NCBI GenBank assembly: GCA_036971715.1
Contig: JAVHJL010000004.1
Span: forward strand, 744,001-808,000
Source of the DNA: Arthrobotrys musiformis
Taxonomy: Eukaryota > Ascomycota > Orbiliomycetes > Orbiliales > Orbiliaceae
Direction of reading: 5' to 3'
Length of the DNA stretch: 64,000 bases
This document shows positions 25,369 through 38,700 of this stretch, piece by piece; position 1 is the stretch's first letter; each line of letters opens with the position of its first letter. Below the pieces are notes generated by a model. The model was given only the letters and a program-made list of their open reading frames with translations. It was not told the DNA's origin and did not search any database. Made by a program: the position numbers and the translations under genes.

Positions 25369-28187
25369 ATGATGGCACAGGCGTACCCTCATCCGGTGCA
25401 GCTGAATGCCGTACCCCAACACGCAGTTCAACCACAAATGCACGCTGGTCCTCCCGGCCAGCCAAATGCTGTTGCCATGCAACATTTAAATCCACACCAG
25501 GGCCTTGCTCCCGGCATGGCCCCTCAGTTATTACAAGGACAGCAATTCGCCCCTAGTAAGTCAAATATACCCCTCCTTCTTCCCTCCCTCCCTCTTTCCC
25601 TTCCTTTTCTTCACCTCCCCTCCCATCACCATGGTGTCGTTGCGAAAGGTCATGTAAATTCTGAAGCCACTTCCGATCCTCGCGGGAAACATCTTCACAC
25701 TCTCGTGTCAAACAACGACAAAACGACAAGACAAAAAAAAAAAAGAAACTCCGAAAACTCTACTTCTAAACTTCTCGGATGCGCGAATTGGTTGAAAATT
25801 TACTGTGGCTCGCTAACGGAACGACTTGTCTCTCCTCTTTCATGAATTACAGTGATGGGAAATAACCTAATGCATCCAGGGCTATTACAACAATATCAAC
25901 GAAGAGCTATGGGTCAGTCTTTTCACTCTCAATCCATATACTGAAGATACCTCTTCTAACTTTTTCCATACAGCTCACCCGATCAATGCTGGGTTCCCCG
26001 GCGGACAGGTCACTGCAGCCGGTATGCCAGCACATTTACAAGTAAGCATGGCCTCCACGCTCCCTTGCCTGGCAAGGAAATCATACTTACGTTCCTCCCA
26101 CTCGTTTTAGCAACTACATCAACAGCGGATGTTATCGCAACAGCAAGCAGCACAACAGCAGCAGATGATGCATCAAGCCGTTCAGCAGAATGCAGCCCTT
26201 AATATGCAGCAGCAACACCAGCAACAAGCCCAGGCTCAAATGCAGCAGCAATTACAGGCTGCGCAGATCCAGCAGGTCCAGGTCGCGCAGTTACAGGCCG
26301 CAGCTCACATGCAACAGCAGCACGCACAACAGCAGCAGCAAGCCCAGGCCCAGGCCCAAGCACAAGCCCAGGCTCAAGCTCAGGCCCAGGCCCACGTCCA
26401 AGCACAACAGGCCCAGGCTCATGTTCAAGCGCAGCAGCAGCAGCAGGCACAACAGCAACAGCAACAGCAGCAACAGTCGCAGCCGAGCTCTCAGCAACCC
26501 ACTCCTCAACAGTCGATACAGACTCTTCAGGCGCAGCAGCAGGTACAGCAGGCACAGCAAGCGGCAGCGCAGCAGAACCAGCAGAACCAGCAGCAGCAAC
26601 AAGCACAACAGCAAGCACAGCAGCAAGCACAGCAGCAGCAGCAACAACCAACACCCCAGCAGACCCCCCAGCCGAATCAAACCACCCCGCAAGCCCAGGT
26701 CGCTCCGAATGCGCAGCAACAGCACCAACAGCAACAACAAATGGCACTGGCAGCCGCTCACCATGCTCAACAGCAGCAGCAGCAGCAGGCGGCATTAATG
26801 CGACCCCAACAGTATGTTGCTGCACATTATGGACCTCTCGCGAATCTACTAACACCGTCTCCCAGGAAAATTGGCACGGGTGTGCTGAAACTACTGCAGT
26901 TTTGCGAGCATCTGAGCTCAGCGGAAGGCAACAAGCGGGATCTGAATCATTGGCGTAAGTTCGTCAATGACTTCTACTCTCCATCCGGCGTTATGCGACA
27001 TAACCTATGGCGATCCAAGACGAGAGAAACCAAGCGATTCGAAATAACGACCCCGGTGCTTGCACGGTACTACTACTCGTTATACGAATACGGTATCAAG
27101 AATATCCAGTTGGTCATGGAGAACGCACGGGAGCGAGAAATGAGCGGGCAAACAGTAGTCGAGAGCCAAAAGACAAGTTTCATCTATTGGTTCGAGAACG
27201 GTGCTCAGGTTGTTGCGCACGGAACTCTTCGGGCCCAGTTGAATGTCGCAGCACAGATTGACTGTTTGGAATTCGATACCGCCGAATATACCGAATATAT
27301 CCCCCGCTTCATCCTCACAAATACCATCCGGTCGTTAACAAGCTCGCCTGATCAGAAGGCCTCTCCCAGGGTAAACGCAAAAGGATTGGGGAAGAGGCAG
27401 ATCCCGCAACCGCCTCCGCCGCCTCCGATTTCGATACCGGATAGTCCGATTGGTGAATGGGGTGTTCCTGATCAGGTCTTCAAGCTTTTGGAGGTAAGAT
27501 CAGATGGTCCTTTTCTACCTTTTATTAGGGATGTATACTAACGAGAAGGGAAAAAAACAGTTGGGGGAGACATTGTCGAGCATGCGGGATCTGTTTGTGT
27601 TCTCACAGCAGAACCCGACCTTGGAACCCAAGCAGGTCTTGCAGGCATACGTTCAACAATTCCAGAACCAGCAAATGGTGCAGCAGCAGAACATGGCCCA
27701 AGCTCAGGCGGCGGCTCATGCTCAGCAGCAGGCACACGCACAAGCACAAGCACAAGCACAAGCACAAGCACACGCACAAGCACAGGCGCACATGCAGCAG
27801 CAGCAGCAGCTATTAGGGATGGGGACACCGCATATGCCACATGCGGTCCCTCCAGGGATCCAGGGATCGCCGGCGATGCCCAACTCGCCCCACCTATCCC
27901 AGAACGGCATCCCCGGAGCCACACCATCCCCGGCACAAGCTCATCTACAGGCCCCTAGCATGGCAGCTCAGCATTCTCAGCAGCATCACGGAGCTAATGG
28001 CGCTAATGGTGCAACACCGGTTAATCCTAACACGAGCCCAAACGTCACAGGGAAGCGCAGGAGAGCCAGCACGGCCGGCGTTAAGACCGAGGCCCAAGAT
28101 GATGGCGAACCAGTGCCTCCACCTGTGAAGGTTAAGGCGAGTCCAAGGACCGGTAATGCGAACAAGCGACAGAAGCAGGCATCGTGA
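25369..28187 (+). CDS. ptaB: PtaB/LDB1-type LIM-domain-binding transcriptional co-regulator
   Basis: Homologue of the LDB1/SEUSS family. In Aspergillus PtaB works with the LUFS protein SomA in adhesion, biofilm formation and development; yeast Mfg1 is related. Exons: 25369-25555, 25853-25912, 25974-26041, 26111-26811, 26866-27493 and 27561-28187; product 756 aa. Residues about 106-335 are a Gln/Ala tract. The conserved binding domain follows (KLLQFCEHLSS, WRKFVNDFYSPSGVMRHNLW, PVLARYYYSLYEYGIKNIQL), then a Gln-rich tail with a hexanucleotide-coded AQ repeat and a basic end (GKRRRAS, NKRQKQAS), a probable nuclear signal. The 26812-26865 intron is stop-free and in frame; I call it spliced because of GTATGT, ctactaac and CCCAG. 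The leader is long and pyrimidine-rich. Confidence 0.95.
27729..27788 (+). repeat. In-frame CACAAG hexanucleotide repeat in ptaB
   Basis: About nine near-perfect CACAAG/CACACG units encode an Ala-Gln/Ala-His run in the C-terminal glutamine-rich tail. Expansion or contraction keeps the frame, so allele length may vary. Confidence 0.75.
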
Positions 28188-29517
28188 CGTTGAGCCGCCG
28201 GTTTAGTTCGCTCTCTTCTCTTTGCTTGACGACGCTTTTGCTCCTTGCTTGTTGCAGTCTGATGCGATACGATATACCCCGGTCCGCGAATACCCGTCGA
28301 CGTTCTTTTATTTCTTCACGAACGAGGCTTTCTGTTTTTCAAGCAGCTGTAGATGACGTTTCTGATAATGAGTACACGCATTTATATATCCCTTTCGATT
28401 TTACTCCTCTCCGCATACAACCTCCACCGTACCCGTCGCCTTTACTCTGACACCCTACACACACCACACACGATCGATCTCGGCGAATCCAACATGTCGT
28501 CTCGCTTTCTTTCTCAGTTTTTACACCCCGATTTTACTGTTCTGGCCGCGTAGCATCATGCATATTGTTTCTGGGTATTGCTTCTTACTGCTTCTCGTTT
28601 ATCAGCATACGTTCCCCGGCTTCAACGGAATAATCTAATACCTTCCCATCCCTCCCCTTTTTTCTGTTATCCCCTTCATATACCTCGGTTTCTTGGGCTT
28701 TTTCCTTTTACTGTATTCTGGGTTATCGGATGGGTCCTATATTTTTTTTTCTCCACGTTCTATATCTTTCTTTTCCCTTCTCTTGATCACCTGTGTATAG
28801 AGAATCTCACTCAATCACTCAAAAAACAAAGGAAATATTTTATCACTTCCTCAAACATCAACCCCGTCACTGATTTTTGTCCATATCATCATTTTTTCTT
28901 CTTCGTCTTCCGGAATCTGCCACTGGACCCAAAAGCGGCTGGACTCTTCTTGATTGACCTTTTTTTGCACCCTTTTTTGGATTATTATTATTATCTTGCC
29001 ATATACCGGGTTTGGGGGTTGTCATTTTTACTATCTTGTCATCTTTTTTCACACCAAAAAATTATCGAAGGGACTTCACTTTTTTTCAACCTTTTGTTTT
29101 TTCTCTTTCACCAACCAAAATTATTGAGCACTTAATGGGGTTTATTTTCTTCACTTTTTTCTACATTTTTTATACCGCTTGCTTGTCTGTTTTTTTTCCT
29201 TTTATTAAACCTGATGTTGCGCGCAAAAAACACCCTTTTTTTCACGCCAGTTGCGGGCGTGAGGCTAGCTCTACTCTTCGTTCTCTCCCTTTTTCTCTTT
29301 TAATTCTTTCATCATATTTTTTTTTCGTGGATAGCGGGCGTTGATTATTATATTTTGTAGTTCTCTTTTTGAGTTGACAGTTATACAGATGTTTTTTTTG
29401 TCTTGTAGTATTTCTTCTGGAAGTTCTTAAAAAATTATTATCGATCGATCGAATTTTATCATACTTGATACCGGCTTTACACCGTAGGTTCTTGAACTCT
29501 ACAGATGAATGTAAAAA
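28188..29517. other. T-rich 3' flank between convergent ptaB and ureG
   Basis: The plus strand is very T-rich with many runs of six to nine T. It probably includes a long ptaB 3' untranslated region and the ureG 3' end. Hydrophobic Phe/Leu-rich open frames here are by-products of T-richness. No gene is supported. Confidence 0.5.
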
Positions 29518-30525
29518 TTACAAAGTCGCGATCGAGCTGGCACCGCTGCTCCGCCAGGCACTCAAGATCAATGCGGCGATTTCATCAACGCCGACGCCGT
29601 GTTTTACCTGCGCGAAGATGGTGGGTCCGCCTTCTCTTATCTTTTTGGCGTCTTTGTCCATTACTTCCAGCGAGGCGCCGACGTAGGGTGCCAGGTCGGT
29701 TTTGTTGATTATGAGGAGGTCGGATTGGGTTATTCCCGGCCCGCCTTTGCGGGGGATTTTATCGCCGCCGGAGACATCGATCTGTGGCATTATTCATTGT
29801 TAGTCTTATTGGTGGTATTGGTTTTGTTTGGATGGATGGTGGGGTTGGAGGGGTAGGAGCTTACGACGTAGATTATGAAATCGGCGAGTTCGCGGCTGTA
29901 GTTCGCGGCCAAATTATCGCCACCGCTCTCGATTAGTAACAACTGGGTGTTAAACTCGCGGTGTAAATCTTCCAATGCGGCTAGATTCTGAGAAATGTCT
30001 TCACGAACGGCGGCGTGAGGGCAGCCGCCGGTTTCGATGGCGCGGATACGCTCGGAGGGTAAGGCGGCGTTACGGACGAGGAATTCCTGGTCTTCGCGGG
30101 TGAAGATGTCGTTTGTTACCGCTGCTATGTTGTAGTTGTTGCGGAGGTGGAGGCAGAGGGCGAGCATCAGGGCTGTTTTGCCGGAGCCGACGGGGCTATT
30201 ATTTTTGTTAGTTATCATTATAGGTCAATTGGGCTTTGTAGATGTGAAGTTGGAGCTCGGTGATCGTGCGACATTTCCATTACGTCATAGATACTTTCGC
30301 TATTTGGGTGAAGAAAGGGAGGCGGGGGAGGACGTACCCGCCGATACCCACGGTGAAAGCTCTGGTTCTGAAGTCCCTGCCCTCGACGATTGGTAGCTCC
30401 CTGGCGAGGTAGGAGCCCGGTCCGTCGAGGATCTCATGGGAGTGGCCGTGTTCCTGCGCGTTGAAGCTGGTGTCGTGAGAGTGCGAGTGGCCCGATGGAC
30501 CGTCGTGGGAGTGCGTGTGGGACAT
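29518..30525 (-). CDS. ureG: Urease accessory GTPase UreG
   Basis: Nickel-binding GTPase that, with UreD and UreF homologues, delivers Ni to the urease active site in the cytosol. Exons 30338-30525, 29865-30195 and 29518-29781 (phases 2 and 0); product 260 aa. The N-terminus is His-rich (HTHSHDGPSGHSHSHD, then HGHSH), a metal-holding extension common in eukaryotic UreG. The P-loop GGPVGSGKT is at about 62-70, the G2-region nickel motif CPH at about 121-123 within ETGGCPHAAVRED, then LIESGGDNLAANYS and the guanine-specificity NKTD in IINKTDLAPYVG. Length and motifs are complete. Confidence 0.97.
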
Positions 30526-31974
30526 GATTATATATATATACTACACGTGTGCTAGGTCAAAGCTTCTATTCGACGGGAAGGGTTTCTAGAAGAATAGTTT
30601 ATATTTGGGGGGACGGTGGTAGAATACCGATTGAGAGGAGGGGGAAAGGTTTTAGGTAAGAATTACAAAGAGGGGGGAGGGTTTTTATAAACCGATTGTT
30701 TAGTTTGGCGGGGTAGTTTCTATAGTCTGCTGGGGTGGTTATAGCCCCCACTGTACTACATTCTATAATAGTATCGTGGATGATATCCAGGTTGTTATTC
30801 AGCACGAGATCAACATCGCGCCGGGTGGACGGAAGGAAGCTAGTCGAATCGATGTGCATTGAGGGGCTTTGGCGGTTTGAAGCGGGTTAATCTGCAAGGA
30901 TGTCCGTCCCGCGACATTCGAGGTCTTGTGCTGTATTTATATCCCATCATCACTGTATTTATAGCCTCAATTGGCAGTATATGACTGTATCCTGTAGATC
31001 GTAGATTGTAATAGACTTCCGCATTTCGCCTCCCAATTGACGGGATACCAAAATTCACGGTGTAGTCCGATGTAGTATTGATTCGTAGATATTCTAGATT
31101 AAAACCCCCCGCATCATCCAAAAAAACTCCCCTTTCCGCCGTCTAAAATCTAGATCTAAAATTGGACAAAAAGGAAAAAGAAAAAGTAATAGTAGTGGAA
31201 GTATCTATAAGAAGCGAAGGGGGGTGAAATAAAAAAGGGAAAGAAACGAAAAGAATGGTTTATGAGATCAAATCTGATAGAAGGGGCCTCATCGATATCA
31301 CCATGATGATATTTTTTGTATCTCTGTTTTCTGCAAAGTAATAAAAGCACCCTGCGGAAAAAATAATAAAAAGATAACACAGTAGCAAGAGTTAGAAGTA
31401 AGCCACCGGGAAGTTGACAAAGGAAATCGAGAAAAAAGACAGCCAGCATACAGCAGCAGCAGCAGCGGAACTCCTTGAAATGGCGACTGGGCAAAAGCTC
31501 GGTACAAGAAAGAATAGAGATAATTATATTCGACGGATAGGAAGGGAATTCAAGGGTAGCCTCGAATCCGAGGAGTATGGGGGATGTATGTATCTTCTTC
31601 TTTTTTGTTCTTGTAGAAATTTGAAAATGCGCGAAAGAAAAATTAAAAGAAAACGCCTGTAATACCCCGTCCCGATAAAAGAAACAAAAAAAAAAAGATT
31701 TTGAAGAAAAAGAGCAAGACCTTTCGTTACTTGGAGATTATACTAGTAAAGGCGCAGATGGAAAAGAAAATACTGGAGAGGAGAATCTGGATGGTAAGAG
31801 CAAGCATGTGAAGGATGGTAAGGGGATCAGGGGGCAAAGAATCTTGTCTGTATAGACTGAAAGAAGAGGTTTTCAGGCGCTCCTTTGGTGGCATTTCCCT
31901 ATTCATCCCCTCTTTCCACCTTACAAGACTCGACCCAGCAAGCTACCCTCGGTCCCAAAAATCTCTTCACAGCT
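30526..31974. other. Spacer, ureG promoter and aps1 3' flank
   Basis: Both flanking genes are on the minus strand. A TA run (tatatatata near 30530) sits just before the ureG start. The aps1-proximal half is purine-rich on the plus strand and likely 3' untranslated. No open frame shows a recognisable domain. Confidence 0.45.
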
Positions 31975-32711
31975 CTATCTCTTGATACTCGAGCGCTCGA
32001 GTGCATCCAGCATCTCAGATCTGCTCCCGAATTTTTCGGCAGCCTCCTTATAGGCAACCCACTTTCTTTTTCTTTTGCTCATTTCCGGCCATTCGGTCAG
32101 CTCCTCCTCGACTTTCATCTCGAAGAAGATGTAGATAGCCTTCGCCGTCGTTCTGTTATCCCGGATCTGGCCCAGAGCCTTCGTGACCTTCCCGGTGATG
32201 CCGGCTTCTTCCCAGGCCTCTCGTTGAGCTGCGGTTTCGGCGTTTTCTTCATCGGTTTCCCAGCCGCCCTTTGGGAGGACCCAGCAGTTCGGTTTTCGGG
32301 TCGATTCAACAATCAGAACCTTGGTTTTGTCGCTGTTGAGGGGGACGATTCCGGCGACGAGGCGGGAGCCATCCGGGCCGTAGCCTATATACGGGTTTTC
32401 ACCTCGGGTTAGCTTGGAACACTCGCTTCGTGTGTTTTTTTTTCTTCATCTGTTCGTTTCGAAGAACCTAGCCGGGGTTCAAGGGCTAGAAGGGAAGGCA
32501 AACAAGAAAATCTCGAACAACAAGCGTATAAGGAAATATTTGATGCATACACCAATCATTTTTCAAGGTTTTAGAAGGGATAGATATGGAATAAGGTGTT
32601 TTCAGGGGAGAATGAGAATTTACGTTGTTTTGTCCTCCCAACACGTGCCTCCATGGATCGGTTGTGGGAGCTCGAACTGGACTGATACGATGTCATTGAA
32701 GCTTGCGCCAT
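31975..32711 (-). CDS. aps1: Nudix diphosphoinositol polyphosphate phosphohydrolase (Aps1/Ddp1 type)
   Basis: Hydrolyses inositol pyrophosphates and dinucleoside polyphosphates (Ap5A/Ap6A). Exons 32624-32711 and 31975-32384 join in phase 1 across a 239-nt intron (GTAAAT...TATATAG); product 165 aa. The main exon has no in-frame ATG near its start, so single-exon searching misses it. The complete Nudix box lies at about 70-92: G70, E76 seven residues before R84-E85, then E88-E89 and G91 (GGWETDEENAETAAQREAWE and onward). The preceding VLPKGG and the N-terminal MEARVGRTKQ...GPDGSRLVAG stretch are typical of the fungal Aps1 group. Start choice between Met codons at 32711, 32696 and 32654 is open; I used the first giving MAQASMTSY. 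Confidence 0.93.
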
Positions 32712-35700
32712 TGCTCGTTTTGTTGTTTCGATTTTTTTTTTTTTCTTTCTTTCTTGCTTCGGGAGGTAGTTTAGTTTGATGGTGAAAGCGGGAGAAGAGT
32801 GCAGAATTGAGGGCAAGATGGGGCAATTGGCGGAGAGTTTTTGGTCTCTGGCTTCGAGTTCCGGATGGAGGGTTTTCGGTGAGGATTTCCTTCGTGGAGC
32901 TAAGCTTTAGGGGTTTTTTCCTTTTTGCTGTTCTGTTCTGCTTTGGTGGTGGTAGTGGAGGTGGTGGAGCTGAAGAGGGAATCCCGGACAGTCAGTCGTC
33001 GGAACAGGAACCAGCTTCAAGAGCAAGCAAGCAGCAGACGGAAAAGAAGAAAAAAAGGATCAGGTAAAAACCGCCTCCGGAGAGATGGAAGACGGGGATT
33101 CTGGAGAAGATGGAGAAAAGGGAGGAGGAAATGAAGGCAATCTGGAGAGGCACAGATGACAATGAGACGATGTTGAGAGGGAAAAAAGTTTGTTGTGGGT
33201 CACGCAACAGGACGAGCTTGCAAGCTTGGTCGTGAGAAAGGTTTCCGAGGGAGCAGAAAAGGAGGAGGAAGAGAACAGAAAGGAGGAGGAAGAGGAGGAC
33301 GATTCGAGAGGGGCTCTGACACTACTGCCGACCAACTAGCCTCGAGGGGATAGCAGGAGTGGTTTGTAATGTATGAATGTATGAGCGGGCAGAAAAAAAA
33401 GTTCTAAGCTTCTCTTTTTACCCTTCCAGGACCAGTCGGGTATTACTAACCACGTTGGAGAACACCAAGACAGAGAAGAGACGAGAAGAGAATAGAACGA
33501 ATGAGTGCTAGATTGAGAGAGATCGAAAGGAGAGAACTATGAGATCGAGCTGGCCATGGTTGAGGTTCGTAGAGCGGACGGGGCGGTGGATATAAAAAAG
33601 GACCCGGATAATATATCCAGCTGTCTGGATGGACGGTCTTTGGCGGCCACAAAAATAAAAAAATTAAATTGGGACCCGATAAAAAAAAAAGGAAAGGTTA
33701 TTAGTAACGAACACGCGCAGCTGCAATCCCGGTCAATCCACAGGTGGTGTATCGAGTACTAGTGCTCCTCCCACAGCGGGCGAGATGCAATTGACTGGTG
33801 CTAGCAAGGATGGCTTTTAGTTCGTTCGGGCGTCTCGACGAGGGGTCATGGTCTGATACGGATATGGGATGTATGATCTGCCCGATAGAACCATCGGAGG
33901 AGAAGCGAAGAAAAGAAACACCGACACCCGATTCGAGCACTGGTCGTCAGGTTAGTGTATAAAAAAATCTTCAACGGTTTCCCAAAGTCGTATGTACTGT
34001 GTACAGTCCCACTGCTAATGCTGGTCGGAATATGCATATGTATGCAAGAGCTTTAATTCTCTGGTGTCCCAGGGTATAGCTAGCTGTGCGGGGCGCTGAT
34101 TTGCTCGTTTTTGCTATGGATGACCCATGTCGGAGTCTCTCAATTGGCTTCCGCTCCCTCGGATCTTTTCTGGCCACAAGCCAACCTGAGGGGCGGGTTC
34201 TCGCACGTTTTTTTGATCCTGGGTTTGATATGGTCCGCTCTATTAAGCTTATACCCACCTCACAATGCACACAAGCCTTAAGAATTTTTTTGTCATTGGG
34301 CCTCGTTGGATTGTTCCCCCGCGGAAGTTTGGGCAGTTTGCTTTGTTCCATGCATGGAATTTCTGTGAGTATGTAATAGCTCGCGTGCAGGTTTCTGTGG
34401 GATGCTCGTGCATATGCTGTGCTAGCCAGCGAGCAGCAGGAGAGGACGACGGATGACGACGAACGAGAAGAAGATGAAGCTCTGCAATTGGAGCAGAGCG
34501 AGTTTCTTTTCTGTCCTTTTCGACCCTTTTTTTTGATGCGGAAGAATCCATTGATCATTGCCTGCATCGATATCGATGACCACTGATATCACTCTGGTGC
34601 ACCAGGCGGAGGCAGAAGATGCCGCTATTCGATGCACTCTACTCACTCACTTCCTCTCCGCGGCCATTGATGTTCGAGGAACTAAGTAACTATAAGTCCG
34701 TAGCGCCAGTTCTAGCTATTTGCAATTGCTCGCTCGGACTAGCTCACATCCTTCCGATTCGATTTTCCCACTCTCCTGAGCTCGACTTGGATTCCTTTCA
34801 TCGATGACAAACGGCAAACGGCAATTGGGCGACCCCGGCACACGATCGGTGCACACGATGGATGAATTCGAAGCGGACGGCAGACTCCCACGCCATTACG
34901 AAGGCTAAATCACCCATCGTCGACTAAAACTAGCGTAGTGGGTAATTATAAGTCAGTGGTTTAAGCTCCTTGCATGAAATATCGTTTGAGGTTAGAAAAC
35001 AAGGAGATCGGATTAGTTGGAAGTTGAGAGGGCGCTAGTAGAGAAGAAGAAGGGACGTCGGCGAGGTTGGATCGGGAAAGTGGGGTTTATAGTACTTCTG
35101 TAAGTATTTACTGTACTGACTTACATGCATCATGCCTCGTCTGCCCCGCTTCGGGCTACTCCCATATCGATAGTTGATGCTCCAAAGGAATGCAAGTACC
35201 CTGGGCGGCTGAATTGGGCATCCGTGGATTGGACGGTTATAATGAGCATCGCCATATGCCAATGTATCCTCCATTTCGGCTGTCTGCGATGTAGTTGTGT
35301 ACTGTAGCATGTAGATACTCTTCAATGCAATGTGGCACAAAGGATCCTGAATGAGTGTGAGATGCTTGTGTGACCATGTCCTCTATCAACGTCAGGTCAC
35401 CTCTGCCCAACAAAACCCCAATTGAATTGAATCCAAACCAGCCATTTACTACAGATACAACTAGTACTCTATTAAGATCTTGTACACTATGCTCTAAGGC
35501 AATATAAACAAAATACTGCATATGCATCCGTTGAAGCCTCGAAGTACTTATAGAAGTAACTGGCGATGCGTAATTCGGGTGTTGTCCACGTTGGGCACAT
35601 CGGACGACACTCAACGACCCGCAACCGATGCCGGCGACAATTTTAGTGCTTCCACCCGACAGGCATTCGATGACGCATAACAAAAACCAACTATCAGTCC

Positions 35701-35782
35701 TTCTTAAAATTCCCACCAAGACATCTCCAATGTCTAATTGACATCTTCACCAATCAAATCGAAATCAGTTGGACAGCACACA
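32712..35782. other. 3-kb spacer between divergent aps1 and lys2
   Basis: This contains the aps1 promoter and leader (purine/pyrimidine-skewed 32900-33500) and the lys2 promoter. A CCAAT sequence lies at about 35750, just before lys2. Open frames up to 198 codons exist on both strands, but they overlap, are Ser/Arg low-complexity and match no family I recognise. No repeat structure was evident. Confidence 0.45.
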
Positions 35783-38700
35783 ATGGCGGCCGTTCTGTCG
35801 GAAAACATCGAGCCCCGCCTTGAGCGGTGGGCAGACAGGCTCAAGAACCTCACCACCGCTTCCCTGACATCTGTCGCCGACTACCCAAAACCCGCTGAAT
35901 CCAGAGTCGTCGAAGCCGTTCACTCGATAACTCTTCCCGAGAGCTCCCGTTTCTCATTGCTTCAGTTGGCAATCACAGATGGCTCCAATCATGCCTCGCC
36001 ATTCACCATATTGTTGGCTGCATTCGCTATTCTGGCATTCAGAATCACTGGTGATGAGGATATAAGTCTTGCTACCAGTGCTGAGACCAAGGAGCCATAC
36101 GTCCTTCGTCTTCCAATTACTGGCCAAACCAACTTCATTTCTGTCTTGGACGCCGTTCAGAAGGTACTTGACCTTAATTCTATAATTATTTAATAATGCT
36201 GGTGTTTGTGGGTTTCTGGTGCTAATACAATTGTAAATACACAGGCTGAACAAGTTGGTGCGGCCGATGCAGTTCCATTCTCCGCCCTCCTCTCATACCT
36301 CCAAAAGAAAACCAAATCAAAGAGCCCACCGTCTCTTTTCCGTCTCTCGCTCTACCATGCCCCAGACGCTCCTTCAAAGCAGTTCCTGGCTTCCAATGAG
36401 CTGAACACCGACTTGAACATCTACGTTGAACTCAAGCCACTCTCTCAAACATCACTTCGCTCATCGGCTCTGATCCCCGATATCACTTTGAGCGCACATT
36501 ACAACCAGCTTGTCTTCAGCAAGGCTCGTATTTCGTTAATGATCGAGCAGCTACTTCAAATCGTCCAAATCGGTGCTGCGAATCCATCCATAAACGTCGG
36601 TGCTATATCTCTTATCACCCCGTCGCAGAAGGCCGTTCTTCCGGATCCCAAGAAAGATCTGAAGTGGAGTTCCTTCGGCGGTGCGATCCACGATATCTTC
36701 GCTGCAAATGCTGCAAAGCATCCGGATCGACCATGCGTCGTTGAAACACCGGATTTCACCGAATCGGGCTCCGTTGAACGGGTCTTTACTTACCGTCAAA
36801 TCGATGAGGCGTCGAATATCCTCGCTCATCATTTGATCAAATCTGGTATCCGATTGGGAGACGTAGTGATGGTGTATGCCTACCGTGGTGTAGATCTCGT
36901 GGTGGCTGTCTTTGGTGTTCTTAAGGCTGGAGGTACATTCTCTGTCATCGATCCGCAGTACCCACCAAACAGACAAAATATCTACCTTTCCGTTGCACGT
37001 CCAAAGGCCTTGGTCGTCATCGAGAAAGCAGGATCACTGTCACCTGCAGTTCTTAAATACATCGAAGATGAGCTCTCACTCGTCACCAGAGTACCCGCCT
37101 TGGCGATTCAATCGGATGGTAGTCTACTCGGTGGAAAGGACGATAGCGGTGTCGACGTCCTTTCTCCCCAAGTGGAACTCAAGTCTAAAAATCCTGGTGT
37201 AGTTGTCGGCCCAGACAGCAACCCCACATTGTCCTTCACCTCAGGTTCCGAGGGTATCCCCAAGGGTGTCCGTGGACGTCATTTCTCGCTCACGTACTAC
37301 TTCCCATGGATGGCCGAGACCTTCAATCTCTCAGAGAATGATCGTTTCACTATGCTTAGCGGTATCGCTCACGATCCTATCCAGCGTGACATGTTCACTC
37401 CCCTCTTCCTGGGTGCGAGGCTATACGTGCCAACGATGAACGATATCGGAACACCCGGGAGACTGGCCGAGTGGATGGCAGAGAATCAATGTACCGTCAC
37501 ACATTTAACCCCCGCCATGGGTCAGCTACTATCCGCGCAAGCTACAGCTGAGATCCCATCGCTACACCATGCGTTCTTCGTGGGTGATATTCTCACCAAG
37601 CGTGATTGTTTGCGCTTGCAGACTCTTGCGAGGAATGTAAATGTGGTTAATATGTACGGAACTACGGAGACGCAGCGTGCGGTTTCTTACTTTGAGATCC
37701 CGTCGCTTGCGAAAGATTCTACGTTCAGTCAGAGCCAGAAGGATGTTATTGCTGCTGGGAAGGGTATGGTTGATGTTCAGCTACTTGTTGTGAACAGACA
37801 TGACCGCAGTCAGATCTGTGGTGTTGGAGAGATTGGAGAGCTTTACGTCCGTGCGGCTGGGTTGGCGGAGGGATACCTTCAGCTACCGGAGTTGACGGAA
37901 CAAAAGTTCGTTAGGAACTGGTTCGTCGATGAATCACAATGGAAGGAGGCTGATCAAGACGGCGGAGAGAAGTGGAGGGAGTTTTATATGGGACCTAGAG
38001 ATAGGTTGTACCGAAGTGGGGATTTGGGGAGGTACACGCCCAGCGGAGACGTCGAATGCTCCGGACGAGCAGACGATCAAGTCAAGATCCGTGGGTTTAG
38101 AATCGAACTCGGCGAGATTGATACGCATCTTTCGCAACATCCTTTGGTTCGAGAGAACATTACGCTCGTCAAGCGTGATAAGGATGAAGAACCTACGTTG
38201 GTATCCTACATTGTTCCCTTGAAGAACGATGAATTGGATGCGATGGAGAGTGCGGACGAGACTGCTACCGAGGGAGACATCGAAGTTGAGAGCGATGATA
38301 TTGTGAGAAGGTTGAGGAGGTACAGGAAGTTGATTCAAGATATCAAGAAGTACTTGGCGACTAAGCTTCCGGCTTACGCTGTGCCTACCGTTGTGGTGCC
38401 GATGGCGAGGATGCCATTGAACCCCAACGGTAAAGTCGACAAGCCTGCGCTGCCATTCCCGGATACTGCTACTATTGCAGCCGCCAGTGGAAGGAGAAGA
38501 AGACTTACATCCACAGTCGGAGAGCCGATGGAAGCGTATGATGCGCAGTGGTCGCCTACTGCTCGCGCACTCCGAGATATTTGGAAGAGCTTGCTGCCGC
38601 TTCTTACCGATAAGATCCAGCTCACGGATGGTTTCTTCGACCTCGGAGGGCATTCGATTCTCGCTACTCGAATGATCTTTGAAGTGAGAAATAGATTCGC

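Noticed and set aside
26190..26855. Three long frames overlapping the ptaB glutamine tract on both strands
   Set aside because: They are frame shadows of a CAG/CAA/GCA-rich repeat (poly-Ser, poly-Leu, poly-Ala).
28578..29344. Phe/Leu-rich frames resembling membrane proteins
   Set aside because: A product of T-rich 3' flank sequence; no conserved motif and no start context.
33971..34567. 198-codon minus-strand frame
   Set aside because: Ser/Arg low complexity, overlapped by frames on both strands, no recognisable domain.
35237..35719. 160-codon minus-strand frame upstream of lys2
   Set aside because: No motif, and it lies within the lys2 promoter.
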